Positions 1 to 8,705 of a DNA stretch of 64,000 bases are shown piece after piece. The notes under the pieces are model-generated. The model saw only the letters and a program-made list of their open reading frames with translations, ran no database searches and was not told where the DNA came from. Source of the stretch: a virus. Where the stretch lies: the IMG/VR virus record IMGVR_UViG_3300020442_000015, positions 1 through 64,000 of that record; one strand, given 5' to 3'. The translations under genes were made by a program, and so were the position numbers. Positions within the stretch are counted from its first letter, which is position 1. The number at the start of each line of letters is the position of its first letter.

Positions 1-177
1 GCCTATGATTTTGTAAGTCAGGAGATTAGGGCAGCAGAAGATCCTGAGTTCGAGACTTTCTATACTAAGAACATTCTTTTGAACGAAGGTCTTCGTGCCT
101 GGTTGGCACCCATTGATCAACCACACGAATCGTTTGTGTTCCCTGAAGAAGTATTGCCACGAGGCAACGCTCTTTGA
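1..177 (+). CDS. psbD: Photosystem II D2 protein, C-terminal end (partial)
   Basis: The window opens inside this gene, and only the last 58 codons are present. The translated end carries the highly conserved D2 tail, with [15 protein letters not shown] followed by a final [11 protein letters not shown]2 pairs with D1 in the photosystem II reaction centre in the thylakoid membrane. Phage copies are thought to keep photosystem II working during infection. A hairpin terminator follows at once, so this looks like the end of a transcription unit. D1 was considered, but the [10 protein letters not shown] ending is that of D2. Confidence 0.95.
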   Translation, partial: AYDFVSQEIRAAEDPEFETFYTKNILLNEGLRAWLAPIDQPHESFVFPEEVLPRGNAL

Positions 178-187
178 TATACTACGA

Positions 188-209
188 GCACCCCACGGGG
201 TGCTTTTTT
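188..209 (+). terminator. Rho-independent terminator after psbD
   Basis: A perfect 7-bp stem, GCACCCC/GGGGTGC, with a tiny AC loop is followed by six T. It lies 11 bases after the psbD stop and before the ferredoxin gene. Confidence 0.85.
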
Positions 210-238
210 AATACATAAGATACAACCGTTTTATCGCA

Positions 239-529
239 ATGACCTACTCTGTTACTATCAAGAATTCTGATGGTGAGACCACTATCCAATGTGCATCGGA
301 TGAGTACATCCTAGATGCTGCTGAAGAGGCAGGTATCGATCTTCCGTACTCCTGTCGTGCTGGTGCTTGCTCTACTTGTGCTGGTAAGATTCTTTCAGGA
401 ACTGTTGATCAGTCAGACCAGTCTTTCCTCGACGATGATCAACTTGAAGCAGGTTTTGCACTGCTCTGTGTCTCTTATCCCACGTCCGATTGTGTTGTTC
501 AAGGTGAAGCGGAGGAACAATTATATTGA
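239..529 (+). CDS. petF: [2Fe-2S] ferredoxin, plant/cyanobacterial type
   Basis: This 96-residue protein has the usual length of a plant-type ferredoxin. It shows the cluster-binding pattern [12 protein letters not shown] near residues 39-50 and a fourth cysteine in the segment ALLCVSYP near residue 77. It is strongly acidic, as expected of a soluble electron carrier. It would take electrons from photosystem I, or serve phage enzymes such as bilin reductases. It sits directly downstream of psbD and its terminator. The next gene overlaps its stop. Confidence 0.95.
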   Translation: MTYSVTIKNSDGETTIQCASDEYILDAAEEAGIDLPYSCRAGACSTCAGKILSGTVDQSDQSFLDDDQLEAGFALLCVSYPTSDCVVQGEAEEQLY

Positions 530-759
530 TAAAACTTCTACGCATCTGGAAATATTCTCTTGGAAGTTTCAGTGATGACAAGACAGAACCATACGATAAT
601 TACATCGCTGCTGTACGCACAATCTTGTTCGTCTCCTATCTTGTCACCAACTGCTTCATCATTTCTGGTGTCATCAGGCACTGGGATGATGGCATAAATA
701 AAAAGAAACAGAATTCCATTAGTTATGTCCACTGTGCCAGGGAACAATCATTGGTTTGA
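526..759 (+). CDS. Small single-pass membrane protein, function unknown
   Basis: A 77-residue product starts at a TTG that overlaps the ferredoxin stop (TTGA). The N-terminal half is basic and aromatic. Residues 28-50, around [19 protein letters not shown], form one clear transmembrane segment. The last part overlaps the start of the 1200-residue virion gene by 35 bases and contains a late-promoter-like element, so the natural end of the conserved protein may lie near residue 53. The function is not recognised. Tight coupling to ferredoxin suggests co-translation. Confidence 0.55.
   Translation: MIKLLRIWKYSLGSFSDDKTEPYDNYIAAVRTILFVSYLVTNCFIISGVIRHWDDGINKKKQNSISYVHCAREQSLV
693..700 (+). promoter_or_regulatory. 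Late-promoter-like element CATAAATA
   Basis: CATAAATA lies 25 bases before the ATG of the large virion protein. It matches the NATAAATA octamer of T4-like cyanophage late promoters. Confidence 0.6.
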
Positions 760-3700
760 TCGTAATTGCGATCCCACAGATGCTCCCCAACAGCAGGAGC
801 AGGTCGCCTCGGGCGGTGGTAACGTTGGTTCCCCCCAAGGCGGTCCTGCTGACTCAACTGTAAACCAAGTAATTGAAGATCTAATTGGGCAGTGCTACCC
901 ATCGCAAGCACCTACGTCCATCAGGAATTTTATTGGAGATGATGCTCCAAAGATTCCTAATGAGATGAACCTGGACTGGAGTGGTATATTTCAAATCATT
1001 GACGGGTACGGAATCCCAAGACCTGATACCACAAAGATCAGGGTGAACTTTCCAGACGTGGGAGAACCTGGATCTGGTAGCATCTGTTATGACAGAGGTG
1101 ATGGTGTTCTTGACTGCTCTGTTCCAAAGAACCCAGACTTCGATGCCTGCATCAAGGATCACCTTGATTGTATGTTCAAACCTTATGTGGGTGGTGCTTG
1201 GAAACCACCTTCTACAGACTGTGATGCATTCATTCCTAAGCAAACATTTGGTACCTCAAATAAGATCTGTATTGCCAACTGTGTTCCCGAAAGGGTACCG
1301 ATCTATGAGCACGTGTTAGGTGGTCCTGAGGTTGGTGAAGACAATGCCACATTCAGTAGTAACTCTACTCTCAGTATCAGTGCTCCCTCTATCGTAACGA
1401 TTGAATTCTGGTGGGATGATAATCCTGGCACTGCTGGAGTTGCAGTTAATACCGTCACCATTGATGGAACTACATTTACACGTAATGGAACCAAAGGTAA
1501 GTCTACCGAAACATTCAATCTTGATGCAGGTAACTACACCATTTCCTACACAGGTCTGAACTCTGTTGGTAATCATTACGTCACCAACAGTTACGGAAAC
1601 AATAAGAACATTAAGTTTGAGGATGCAGATGGTAGTGACCAGAACGCACGTCTGACTATCGTGGATAGCGGTGTTGCAACCAACCACCTGTACAGTCTGG
1701 ATGAGACCCCTCCTTCGGGTTACAACGCCACTGGCAAGGTTTTCTATGGACACCCCGCCACTGCCGTTCAGGACGCCACCAGATCGATTCCAGTGTATGT
1801 GTCGTACTCCTCCGCGAAGGTGGACACAATGCTCACTACAAGACCTGAAGCCGAAAAGTCTACGATGGACTCGTATGGTATGGGTGCACGTGATGAAACG
1901 CTGTTCTGGGCTTACGATGATACCGATGATATGATCTCCTCACTGATGGATGGTGAAGAAGCACACGCTCTGCACAGATACTTCAGTCCTGATAAAAGAG
2001 ATCACCTCTATACATTACAACCTCTTGGTGGTGCAACTCTAGAACCTAATCTGAAGAAGGGTAGGTACAGGTTGGTTGATAAAGCACAAACTTATTTGAA
2101 CATTGCTTTTGAGGCACGTAAGGGTAATGCTGGTCGCGAGAATACATTCTTCTGGTATGTGACTGACGGACTGGGTGGTGATCCTGTCTATGGTGAAGTT
2201 ATTATGCCTAACATCACTGATGCATCGGGTAAGTTCATCCACAAGATCAACAAGAAACTTCTCAATCAATACATTCCTTGTGACTTTGGTTTTGGTATCG
2301 TCCCTGATGGTAATGATGAGAACGGTGGTGTTGAACAAGGTGATGTTCTGTCGTTCTCTGACACTGGTGATGGGTGGAAATGTAACTTGGACAGTGTGGA
2401 ACCAGATAACATTTCATTCTTCTCAGAGAGGAGATTGAATAGAGATGAGAAAGAGTGTACTCTGTGGCCAAATAGAAGGTGGCAGTATTGGGAGGATATG
2501 TTCTCAGGTAGTGATGAGGATTATGATGATGTGAAGATCTCATACAACCTCACGTATGGAAACTCGGCATATTATTATGAGGGTATCCAGTGCTATGTGT
2601 TTGACCAACCTGCAACGCCTGTGTATCAGGATCTGAAAACGTCTGACTGTGCACAAGCAGTCTTCGATGGTGCGTTCGGTGATGTTGAACTCATCCGTAC
2701 AGGTTGTGGAAATATGTCTGAGAATGAGACCGAAGGTGATGGTGCTGGTTGTGGTAAGTGTACGGGTGAGTATGGATATACTTTGAACAAAGTACAATCT
2801 ATTACTGCAACACGTGACGCCACTCTGACTCTAAGAACTCACGGTGGTATGACTGGTGGTAGAAATGATTGCTGTGTCTTTACCTACGGGATTGAGATCA
2901 ACGGCAACGAAACTATGAGTGAGAGGGTACACGTCAAAGACTGGGGAATTATTGGTAGAGTTCTTCAAACTTTCAATGTATCAAAGGGTGATCAGGTCAC
3001 ATTCAAAATTAAGAATGTCAATCGTGGTCACTACAATAGTAGAACTGCACCAGCAGTGTCTCTAAGAGATGAAACTCAGGAAGAGATTCTGAATACGTGG
3101 ACCATTAACATCACTACGACTTCTCAGGGATACAATGATCAGAACCCTGGTCAGGTTGATGGAAGAGCTACTGAGGCAACCGAACCTTGTGGACTCCCCG
3201 TTAGCGGTAAACTATTTGCAACTTGTAATGACACTCAAGAAGATCTGACGACGGTGCTAACCAATAAGGCGGTTCAGAATAACTTCCTGGAGACACGTGG
3301 AGATCTGAACTGTGACATTGAGGTCATCGGTGGTAAGTTAGTCAAAGATATGTCTACTAACCAAACAGGTTTCCTTAATACCAAAGGTGATGGTGGTGTA
3401 ACCCTGAAACTTACATACCAGATTCTTAATCCTGCTACCTATCACATCCGTTGGTCACTCAATGAGGTGCTTGATTATGGTCGCGGTGGTTGGGAAACAG
3501 GTGATACATTCAGATTGTTTATTGGTTCTTGGACCAAGATCAAGAAGAGTGCTGCCAAGACATACAAAGACGATCCAACTATCAGGAACAGGAAAGAGAA
3601 ATACTATCTTGGATTCAAGGTGACTGGTATCAATGGTCTACAGTGTCCAGATACCAATAGTGATCAGGGCAAGATTCAAGATGTCAAGTTCTTTGCTACA

Positions 3701-4327
3701 TCATATGCCTATAGAGTTGATCCTATTCTGGAACCCAGAAGAGTTATCAACAACAGGTCCATCACTGGCAATGAATTTAAGATCAATATGAATGAGTTGT
3801 TCCAGAGTATGTTCTTGTACGATGCTGGTGTTGCAACATCATTCGATGAATATTGGTTGAAGGAATCAGCAGCAGGTAGAGAGGTTGCTTTCTATCAGGA
3901 CTATAGAGACGTTCGTGGATTCAAATTCAGAGCTAAGATTCGTGTTCAACGAATCGATCACTATGCTGATGGTGACACCTATGAGTATCCTAAGTATGGA
4001 TGGTTTGGTAACTGGAGTATTTCTCAGGTAGACAGTTACGGTAAGAGATATGGTGAGAATGAAACTCTTATGATTGAGTTCCCACCTGGTCGATTGCAGA
4101 CAACTACAGGACAAGAAACAGAGGCACCATACTATCCTGTACAGGATAATCTCCCTAAAGATGTTCTTGTTACAGACAGAACGACTGGTAGATTCAAGCG
4201 TAATGCACGCTGGGCAATTTACCAATCTTCACACGACAAGAATAGTAATGTGTGGTATAGTAACCAGACATCATTCAAACCTTCACAGAAGGTTTACATT
4301 GAAACTCAAATTACTGACGTAGACTAA
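725..4327 (+). CDS. Large virion structural protein with DUF5648-like segment
   Basis: This protein of 1200 residues has no signal peptide and is rich in Asp, Gly, Asn and aromatics, as in beta-rich virion proteins. Around residues 320-440 it contains segments such as NHLYSLDETPPSGY and HALHRYFSPDKRDHLYTL. These resemble the DUF5648-type repeat found in secreted and phage fibre proteins. It has many cysteines (for example CYDRGDGVLDC), which is unusual for a cytoplasmic protein. A late-promoter-like element lies just upstream. The protein beginning at 62451 is of the same type. Its place in the particle is unknown; a tail fibre or whisker is possible. Confidence 0.75.
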   Translation: MSTVPGNNHWFDRNCDPTDAPQQQEQVASGGGNVGSPQGGPADSTVNQVIEDLIGQCYPSQAPTSIRNFIGDDAPKIPNEMNLDWSGIFQIIDGYGIPRPDTTKIRVNFPDVGEPGSGSICYDRGDGVLDCSVPKNPDFDACIKDHLDCMFKPYVGGAWKPPSTDCDAFIPKQTFGTSNKICIANCVPERVPIYEHVLGGPEVGEDNATFSSNSTLSISAPSIVTIEFWWDDNPGTAGVAVNTVTIDGTTFTRNGTKGKSTETFNLDAGNYTISYTGLNSVGNHYVTNSYGNNKNIKFEDADGSDQNARLTIVDSGVATNHLYSLDETPPSGYNATGKVFYGHPATAVQDATRSIPVYVSYSSAKVDTMLTTRPEAEKSTMDSYGMGARDETLFWAYDDTDDMISSLMDGEEAHALHRYFSPDKRDHLYTLQPLGGATLEPNLKKGRYRLVDKAQTYLNIAFEARKGNAGRENTFFWYVTDGLGGDPVYGEVIMPNITDASGKFIHKINKKLLNQYIPCDFGFGIVPDGNDENGGVEQGDVLSFSDTGDGWKCNLDSVEPDNISFFSERRLNRDEKECTLWPNRRWQYWEDMFSGSDEDYDDVKISYNLTYGNSAYYYEGIQCYVFDQPATPVYQDLKTSDCAQAVFDGAFGDVELIRTGCGNMSENETEGDGAGCGKCTGEYGYTLNKVQSITATRDATLTLRTHGGMTGGRNDCCVFTYGIEINGNETMSERVHVKDWGIIGRVLQTFNVSKGDQVTFKIKNVNRGHYNSRTAPAVSLRDETQEEILNTWTINITTTSQGYNDQNPGQVDGRATEATEPCGLPVSGKLFATCNDTQEDLTTVLTNKAVQNNFLETRGDLNCDIEVIGGKLVKDMSTNQTGFLNTKGDGGVTLKLTYQILNPATYHIRWSLNEVLDYGRGGWETGDTFRLFIGSWTKIKKSAAKTYKDDPTIRNRKEKYYLGFKVTGINGLQCPDTNSDQGKIQDVKFFATSYAYRVDPILEPRRVINNRSITGNEFKINMNELFQSMFLYDAGVATSFDEYWLKESAAGREVAFYQDYRDVRGFKFRAKIRVQRIDHYADGDTYEYPKYGWFGNWSISQVDSYGKRYGENETLMIEFPPGRLQTTTGQETEAPYYPVQDNLPKDVLVTDRTTGRFKRNARWAIYQSSHDKNSNVWYSNQTSFKPSQKVYIETQITDVD

Positions 4328-4603
4328 ATGGATTACTGGGACAGGCGATTGATGAAATCGACTATGGAACTCAAAGCAGTGAAGAATGCTTTGGAGGAGT
4401 CCGACGGCGACCAAAGGTATGCCGCTAAGAAACTAAAGAAAATCCGTAAATTCTTCAAATCACCCCTCGGAGAGGTTGCTCGCATTGATCAATCAATATA
4501 TAATGTTAGCAAACAATCACAGGAGGCTGCCGATGGCGACAAAGGACCAGAAACTCAGGGGGATGAGTCTCTTGATAGAGAGTCTGATCGAACCGAACCC
4601 TGA
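4328..4603 (+). CDS. Hypothetical protein, basic then acidic
   Basis: A 91-residue product whose ATG follows the virion-protein stop directly. The first 60 residues are helical and lysine-rich (YAAKKLKKIRKFF). The tail is hydrophilic and acidic and overlaps the next gene, so only the first part may be conserved. No family is recognised. Its position suggests a small accessory to the virion gene, but nothing in the sequence proves this. Confidence 0.6.
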   Translation: MDYWDRRLMKSTMELKAVKNALEESDGDQRYAAKKLKKIRKFFKSPLGEVARIDQSIYNVSKQSQEAADGDKGPETQGDESLDRESDRTEP

Positions 4604-4715
4604 ACTGAGGGCAGACGCACACGAACAGAAGTGTTATCACGAACTAATGATGTATCGTGATGAGTGTATTGAGTATTGTCGCCGTCGGTACGTTGAGGTT
4701 GTGCAAGAACAATGA
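4533..4715 (+). CDS. Hypothetical protein, 60 residues
   Basis: The ATG at 4533 was chosen because AGGAGG lies at 4521-4526 with good spacing, although the frame is open further upstream. The product is helical, has a YCRRRY segment near the end and two cysteines, and has no recognised domain. It overlaps the previous gene by about 70 bases. Its stop overlaps the next start (ATGA). Confidence 0.6.
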   Translation: MATKDQKLRGMSLLIESLIEPNPELRADAHEQKCYHELMMYRDECIEYCRRRYVEVVQEQ

Positions 4716-4924
4716 TCAACCTCCATATGAAATACAATCATTACCTGCACACCGACAGGACGATTGATCACGATGACATCAACGAAAAACTTATCTCTTA
4801 TGGATGGACAGATGATGGAAAGAACGTGACAGGTTACTACCTGGTTACTGAACACCACGTTTTGTACTTCAATCTTAAAGAGCAACTTGTATCCAAGGAA
4901 AAAACTAAGGAACGGGTTGCATAA
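4712..4924 (+). CDS. Hypothetical protein, 70 residues
   Basis: The ATG overlaps the stop of the preceding gene. The product is rich in His and Tyr near the start (MKYNHYLHTD) and ends in a lysine-rich tail. No motif is recognised. It is the last gene before a strong terminator and so closes this transcription unit. Confidence 0.6.
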   Translation: MINLHMKYNHYLHTDRTIDHDDINEKLISYGWTDDGKNVTGYYLVTEHHVLYFNLKEQLVSKEKTKERVA

Positions 4925-4947
4925 GTCCTCCTGATTGTATCAATAAG

Positions 4948-4972
4948 CACCATCTATCGATGGTGTTTTTTT
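4948..4972 (+). terminator. Rho-independent terminator
   Basis: The stem CACCATC/GATGGTG has a TATC loop and seven T. It is followed at once by a TATAAATA element at 4974-4981. Confidence 0.85.
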
Positions 4973-4973
4973 G

Positions 4974-4981
4974 TATAAATA
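4974..4981 (+). promoter_or_regulatory. Late-promoter-like element TATAAATA
   Basis: A perfect TATAAATA octamer lies just after the terminator and 155 bases before the porin-like gene. With the sigma-70-like site at 5027-5056 it would give that gene both a late and a host-type promoter. Confidence 0.55.
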
Positions 4982-4984
4982 AAA

Positions 4985-5056
4985 ATTCGTAACGTTCGTA
5001 ACGAATTATTACAGCGATCCTAGGGGTTGACGAATCCTAAAAGTATGCTGTATATT
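4985..5056 (+). promoter_or_regulatory. Sigma-70-type promoter with upstream repeats
   Basis: TTGACG at 5027-5032 and TATATT at 5051-5056 are separated by 18 bases, a good sigma-70 layout. Just upstream lies TTCGTAACG repeated directly twice, flanked by AATTCGT and ACGAATT that can pair; this could be an operator. The rest of the gap to 5135 is a long leader with a possible weak hairpin. Confidence 0.6.
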
Positions 5057-5135
5057 ACTCAAGCGATCGACACAAGTCGGTCCTCCATCTGCGGGTAACC
5101 ACTCCGCAAGCAAACTACAAAGAGGAAAACATCTA

Positions 5136-5501
5136 ATGATCAAATCTGCACTGACAGCACTCGCTGCTACCCCCCTGATGGCAGGCGCTGCCCTGGCAGG
5201 TCCCTACGTGAACGTGGAAGCGAACTCCTCGTTCACTGGTTCCGACTACACTGGAACGACGACCGACGCCCACGTGGGCTACGCTGGTGAAGCTGGCGCT
5301 GTGTCCTATGGTGTCCAAGCAGGTCCTAGCTTCGTCGTTACTGATGGTGGCGAGAGCGACACTGTTCTGTCTGGTAAGGCATATGCAAGTGTTGCTGCAA
5401 CCGAGTCTCTCTCCGTTTACGGTGAAGTTTCCTTCGCTGGTGGCATCGACGATGCTGACAACGGTTACGGCACCAAGGTGGGCGCAACCTGGTCCTTCTG
5501 A
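5136..5501 (+). CDS. Small secreted porin-like outer-membrane protein
   Basis: The 121-residue product starts with a clear signal peptide, with the likely cut after ALA at about residue 21. The remainder alternates hydrophobic and polar residues as in beta strands (NVEANSSFTGSDY, GKAYASVAA, SLSVYGEVSFAGG) and ends in an aromatic residue (TWSF). Those are features of outer-membrane beta-barrel proteins. It has its own promoter, long leader and terminator, so it is an independent unit. Possible roles are a change to host envelope permeability or superinfection exclusion; neither is shown. Cyanobacterial proteins with a similar start are known to me, so host origin is likely. Confidence 0.7.
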   Translation: MIKSALTALAATPLMAGAALAGPYVNVEANSSFTGSDYTGTTTDAHVGYAGEAGAVSYGVQAGPSFVVTDGGESDTVLSGKAYASVAATESLSVYGEVSFAGGIDDADNGYGTKVGATWSF

Positions 5502-5527
5502 TCAGTCAAATAGCGATACTATATACT

Positions 5528-5552
5528 GGGCAGGATAATCCTGCCCTTTTTT
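5528..5552 (+). terminator. Rho-independent terminator after porin-like gene
   Basis: The perfect 8-bp stem GGGCAGGA/TCCTGCCC has a TAA loop and six T. Confidence 0.9.
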
Positions 5553-5567
5553 AATGCTTCTCCTGTT

Positions 5568-5813
5568 ATGAAACCAAACACTACTGTCATTTACACCAGA
5601 CGCAACTGTCCCTTCTGCACCAAGATCAAAAAGGTGTATGATGCTAAGGGATGGACCTACGCTGAACTTGTTCTCGATGAGAACTACACTCGCGATCAGT
5701 TCTGGGGTGAGTTTGGACGCTCTGCCACCTTCCCTCAACTCATTGTTGATGGTAAGAAAACTGGTGGTTGCAACGAGACCATTAGTGAATTCCGTTCTAA
5801 GGGATGGGTCTAA
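5568..5813 (+). CDS. grx: Glutaredoxin
   Basis: The 81-residue protein has the glutaredoxin fold pattern: a first strand TTVIYTRRN, the redox motif CPFC at residues 14-17, the cis-proline segment TFPQLIV and the GG motif (KKTGGCNE). It would reduce disulfides with glutathione, and in T4-like phages may serve ribonucleotide reductase. A second, CxxC-less relative is at 31042-31272. Confidence 0.92.
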   Translation: MKPNTTVIYTRRNCPFCTKIKKVYDAKGWTYAELVLDENYTRDQFWGEFGRSATFPQLIVDGKKTGGCNETISEFRSKGWV

Positions 5814-5816
5814 TTC

Positions 5817-5824
5817 ACTAAATA
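5817..5824 (+). promoter_or_regulatory. Late-promoter-like element ACTAAATA
   Basis: ACTAAATA lies just after the glutaredoxin stop and about 60 bases before the next gene. It fits the degenerate CTAAATA/TATAAATA set seen elsewhere in this window. Confidence 0.4.
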
Positions 5825-5886
5825 ATATTAAGTATCGTAGGAGGTCTTTCTTTTTTGCAAACCATTCACCTTACAGGAGAGACCAA

Positions 5887-6117
5887 ATGCTACAAGCGGT
5901 TTACACATTTGCCATCTTCGGTGCATTCATTCTAGGTGGGGTCATTTCCTGGATCGCTAAAGAATATGTTGATGCTTATATCGACAACGCTCATTACGCG
6001 AAGTCCATAACTCACCCTGAGATGTTGAACGAAGATGGAACAGTGAACCAAGAAGAGTTGATCTACTTGCGTTTCACTGATGATGATGCTACACTCGATG
6101 ACGAAGACGACGACTGA
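5887..6117 (+). CDS. Small membrane protein with acidic tail
   Basis: The ATG at 5887 follows an AGGAGA ribosome-binding site, so it was chosen over the longer open frame that runs back into glutaredoxin. The 76-residue product has an N-terminal transmembrane segment (FAIFGAFILGGVISWIA) and a very acidic end (DDDATLDDEDDD). It sits next to RNase H with a two-base gap. No function is recognised. Confidence 0.75.
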   Translation: MLQAVYTFAIFGAFILGGVISWIAKEYVDAYIDNAHYAKSITHPEMLNEDGTVNQEELIYLRFTDDDATLDDEDDD

Positions 6118-6119
6118 TT

Positions 6120-6998
6120 ATGATCCTTGTGGATATGAATCAGGTGATGATTGCAAACCTTATGGTTTCGCTTTCTCAATCTGATGAATTGCAAGAAGGA
6201 CTGGTCCGCCATATGGTACTCAATGCTTTACGAAAGTATCGCAAAGAGTTCCGTAAAGAATATGGCGAACTGGTCCTTTGTTATGACTCGAAAAACTATT
6301 GGCGACGAGAAGTCTTCCCTCATTACAAGGGCACACGTAAGCGTGACCGAGAGAAGTCTAAGCATAACTGGAACAACATCTTCGATCTACTGAACAAACT
6401 AAAAGATGAATTCAGAATTTCATTACCATACAAGGTTGTTGAGGTCGATGGTGCTGAAGCAGATGACATTATTGCAATCCTGGTTAAAGAGCAGGGACTC
6501 AAGAACATCAGACTCCAGAACAATATGCAACCCGCCCAGAAAGTTCTGATTCTTTCTGGAGATAAAGACTTCATTCAACTGCAACGATTCAAATTCGTTA
6601 CGCAGTACAACCCAGCACTCAAGAAGTATGTTAATGGGGTAGACCCATTCCTATACATCTCTGAGCACGTTCTCAAGGGTGATCGGAGCGATGGTATCCC
6701 AAACTTCCTATCGGATGACAAGTGCCTGCTAGAGGGGCGCAGACAGCGACCTCTGGCAAAGAAGAAGATCGAGCATTGGATCACACAAGATCCTGACGAC
6801 TTCTGTCCTGATGAGACTATCAAACAAAACTACCTGAGGAATCAACGACTGATTGATTTCCAGTTCATCCCTACGGAGGTTGAGGAATCTATTATAGATA
6901 CCTATGAGAACTTTGATCCTCCTGCACGTAAATATGTGTGGAAGTATCTTGTCGAAAACGAACTCAATGATTTGCTCCAAAATCTAGGAGACTTTTAA
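6120..6998 (+). CDS. rnh: RNase H / 5'-3' exonuclease, T4 Rnh-like
   Basis: A 292-residue protein of the FEN-1/T4 RNase H family, which removes RNA primers from lagging strands. The acidic metal-binding motifs appear in order: MILVDMNQ at the start, LCYDSKNYWRRE with FPHYKGTRK near 60, VEVDGAEADDIIAIL near 105-120, LSGDKDFIQL near 150 and KGDRSDGIPN near 190. The length is close to that of the T4 protein (305). It is followed by a DUF6433-like gene in the same run of replication genes. Confidence 0.92.
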   Translation: MILVDMNQVMIANLMVSLSQSDELQEGLVRHMVLNALRKYRKEFRKEYGELVLCYDSKNYWRREVFPHYKGTRKRDREKSKHNWNNIFDLLNKLKDEFRISLPYKVVEVDGAEADDIIAILVKEQGLKNIRLQNNMQPAQKVLILSGDKDFIQLQRFKFVTQYNPALKKYVNGVDPFLYISEHVLKGDRSDGIPNFLSDDKCLLEGRRQRPLAKKKIEHWITQDPDDFCPDETIKQNYLRNQRLIDFQFIPTEVEESIIDTYENFDPPARKYVWKYLVENELNDLLQNLGDF

Positions 6999-7000
6999 CT

Positions 7001-7453
7001 ATGGCTATGAAATTGCTTATTTCTGAAGTCCTGCAGAAGGTACACAGTGCCAAGACGAAAGCAGAAAAGATCCGTCTATTGCAGGAGAACAACTCACAGG
7101 TGCTCAGGTCTCTGTTCATCTGGAACTTTGATGACAGTGTACAAACCATCCTGCCCGAAGGTGATGTCCCTTATACACCTAACGATGCACCCGTTGGTAC
7201 TGAGCACACACGTCTCGAAGTAGAAGGACGTAAACTGTATTACTTCATCAAGGGTGGTGCAGATAATGTGCCACGTATGCAGCGTGAGAATATGTTTATT
7301 CAAATGCTGGAAGGTCTGTACAAGGATGAAGCGAAGGTGCTTTGTCTAGTCAAGGACAAACAACTCCACAAAAAGTATCGCATCACCAAAGCGGTGGTCA
7401 CTGAGGCATTTCCGTCGATCAACTGGGGTGGTCGAAGCAAGGATGGCAAATGA
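7001..7453 (+). CDS. DUF6433-like conserved phage protein
   Basis: A 150-residue protein whose N-terminus (LISEVLQKVHSAKTKAEKI), central PYTPNDAPVGTEHT and end (VTEAFPSINWGGRS) match my memory of a conserved T4-like phage family, DUF6433. Its role is unknown. It sits between RNase H and small conserved genes and follows a two-base gap. Expression with replication genes is likely. Confidence 0.7.
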   Translation: MAMKLLISEVLQKVHSAKTKAEKIRLLQENNSQVLRSLFIWNFDDSVQTILPEGDVPYTPNDAPVGTEHTRLEVEGRKLYYFIKGGADNVPRMQRENMFIQMLEGLYKDEAKVLCLVKDKQLHKKYRITKAVVTEAFPSINWGGRSKDGK

Positions 7454-7457
7454 TTTT

Positions 7458-7721
7458 ATGCAGACTAAGATCAGGATTCTAGAAACGAATTGTGATCCTA
7501 GTCGTGCAAGCGATCGAACCCTGCCCTACACTTCATACTTGGTTGAGTATCTAGACGACACTGCTAAGAGATGTTATGATCTTATTATCTGTAATAAGCA
7601 AGTTGACATCTTTGATCACTATTGGGACAGATACCGACACAATTTTGTTGGATGGGTCCAGACGGATGGTAGAGTCAACCCTAAATTATGGAACCCCCCT
7701 GGAAGCAGCAAAAAGAAATGA
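7458..7721 (+). CDS. Conserved hypothetical protein
   Basis: The ATG at 7458 gives an 87-residue product beginning MQTKIRILETNCDPSRA. Two earlier in-frame ATGs (7428, 7443) are possible. The protein has a compact central pattern (YDLIICNKQVDIFDHYWDR) and ends in a lysine cluster. I believe it is conserved in cyanomyoviruses, but no function is known. It overlaps the next gene by ATGA. Confidence 0.65.
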   Translation: MQTKIRILETNCDPSRASDRTLPYTSYLVEYLDDTAKRCYDLIICNKQVDIFDHYWDRYRHNFVGWVQTDGRVNPKLWNPPGSSKKK

Positions 7722-7966
7722 CCATTTACAATAATCTTCCTGGACGAAAGGTTCAGGAAGAAGAACCAAAGGTTGAATTGAAGTCTGAAGATCTTGTAAC
7801 TGCGGAAGCAGTTGGTAAGTTCATCGGAATTTATTTAATGGGTCCGCTAGTTGTTATGCTATGCTGGAACTATGTTGTACCATATTTGTTTGCCCTAAAA
7901 GGCATCAACTATCTACACGCACTTTGTATTATTATCATCGCGAGATTCCTACAGAATGACAAATAA
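7718..7966 (+). CDS. Small membrane protein
   Basis: The ATG overlaps the stop of the preceding gene, giving an 82-residue product that starts MTIYNNLPGRK. After an acidic segment, residues 37-76 contain two hydrophobic stretches (IGIYLMGPLVVMLCWNYVVPYLFAL and ALCIIIIARFL), so two membrane helices are likely. It lies just before thyX. The function is unknown. Confidence 0.65.
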   Translation: MTIYNNLPGRKVQEEEPKVELKSEDLVTAEAVGKFIGIYLMGPLVVMLCWNYVVPYLFALKGINYLHALCIIIIARFLQNDK

Positions 7967-8705
7967 CCTGTACGGTGAACCTCAAGAGCATCGCTCTAAG
8001 GTTTGTCTCATCTCAGTCACACCTGACGCTGAAAAGCATATGGGTTATGTGGCACGTGTAAGCAACCCAAAGAATCAGAACAACCCCTCGGTTGAGAAAC
8101 TCCTTCGCTATTGCATCAAGCACGGACACTGGTCTGTGTTCGAGCAAGCGTTTATGACACTGGAGATCAACACTACCAGGGGTCTGGCAGCTCAAATTTT
8201 GAGGCACCGTAGCTTCACATATCAAGAGTTTTCCCAGCGGTATGCTGATACGAATCTTCTCTCTCAAAAGATTGAAGTTCCTGACCTGCGTCTCCAAGAC
8301 TCTAAGAACAGGCAGAACAGTATCGATGCTGTAGAAGCAGATCGGAAAGCATTCCTTCAAGGTCGCATCCATCAATACTTTGTTGAAGGTATGGACCTGT
8401 ACAATGAACTCCTTCGAGAGGGAATCGCAAAGGAGTGTGCTCGTTTTGTGCTTCCCCTCGCCACGCCCACTAGAATCTATATGACAGGATCTGTGCGTTC
8501 GTGGTGCCATTATATTGCCCTGAGGTCTGCTAACGGTACACAGAAGGAACATATGGAGATTGCTGAACTGTGTAAGCAACACTTCATCTGTCAGTTCCCT
8601 ATCACCGCAGCAGCAATGGACTGGTGTGATGAGGAGTGTCCTTGTAATGCAAAGGAAGATTGTCTTGACTGGAGTGATCTTGCTCCTTCATTGAGGATCG
8701 ACTAA
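7956..8705 (+). CDS. thyX: Flavin-dependent thymidylate synthase
   Basis: ThyX makes dTMP from dUMP using methylene-tetrahydrofolate, FAD and NADPH. The signature RHRSFTYQEFSQRY sits at residues 83-96, a version of the RHRxxS-x-xxSxRY motif. The upstream GHWSVFEQA segment is also typical. At 249 residues it is slightly long for the family; the C-terminus carries a cysteine-rich tail (CDEECPCNAKEDC) that may be an add-on. It overlaps both neighbours. In phages it supplies nucleotides for DNA replication. Confidence 0.95.
   Translation: MTNNLYGEPQEHRSKVCLISVTPDAEKHMGYVARVSNPKNQNNPSVEKLLRYCIKHGHWSVFEQAFMTLEINTTRGLAAQILRHRSFTYQEFSQRYADTNLLSQKIEVPDLRLQDSKNRQNSIDAVEADRKAFLQGRIHQYFVEGMDLYNELLREGIAKECARFVLPLATPTRIYMTGSVRSWCHYIALRSANGTQKEHMEIAELCKQHFICQFPITAAAMDWCDEECPCNAKEDCLDWSDLAPSLRID

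Noticed and set aside
1-177. psbA (D1) as the partial gene at the window start
   Set aside because: The [10 protein letters not shown] ending belongs to D2, not D1.
5638-5886. Longer start for the membrane protein gene at 5887
   Set aside because: The upstream extension overlaps glutaredoxin in another frame, while a clear ribosome site precedes ATG 5887.
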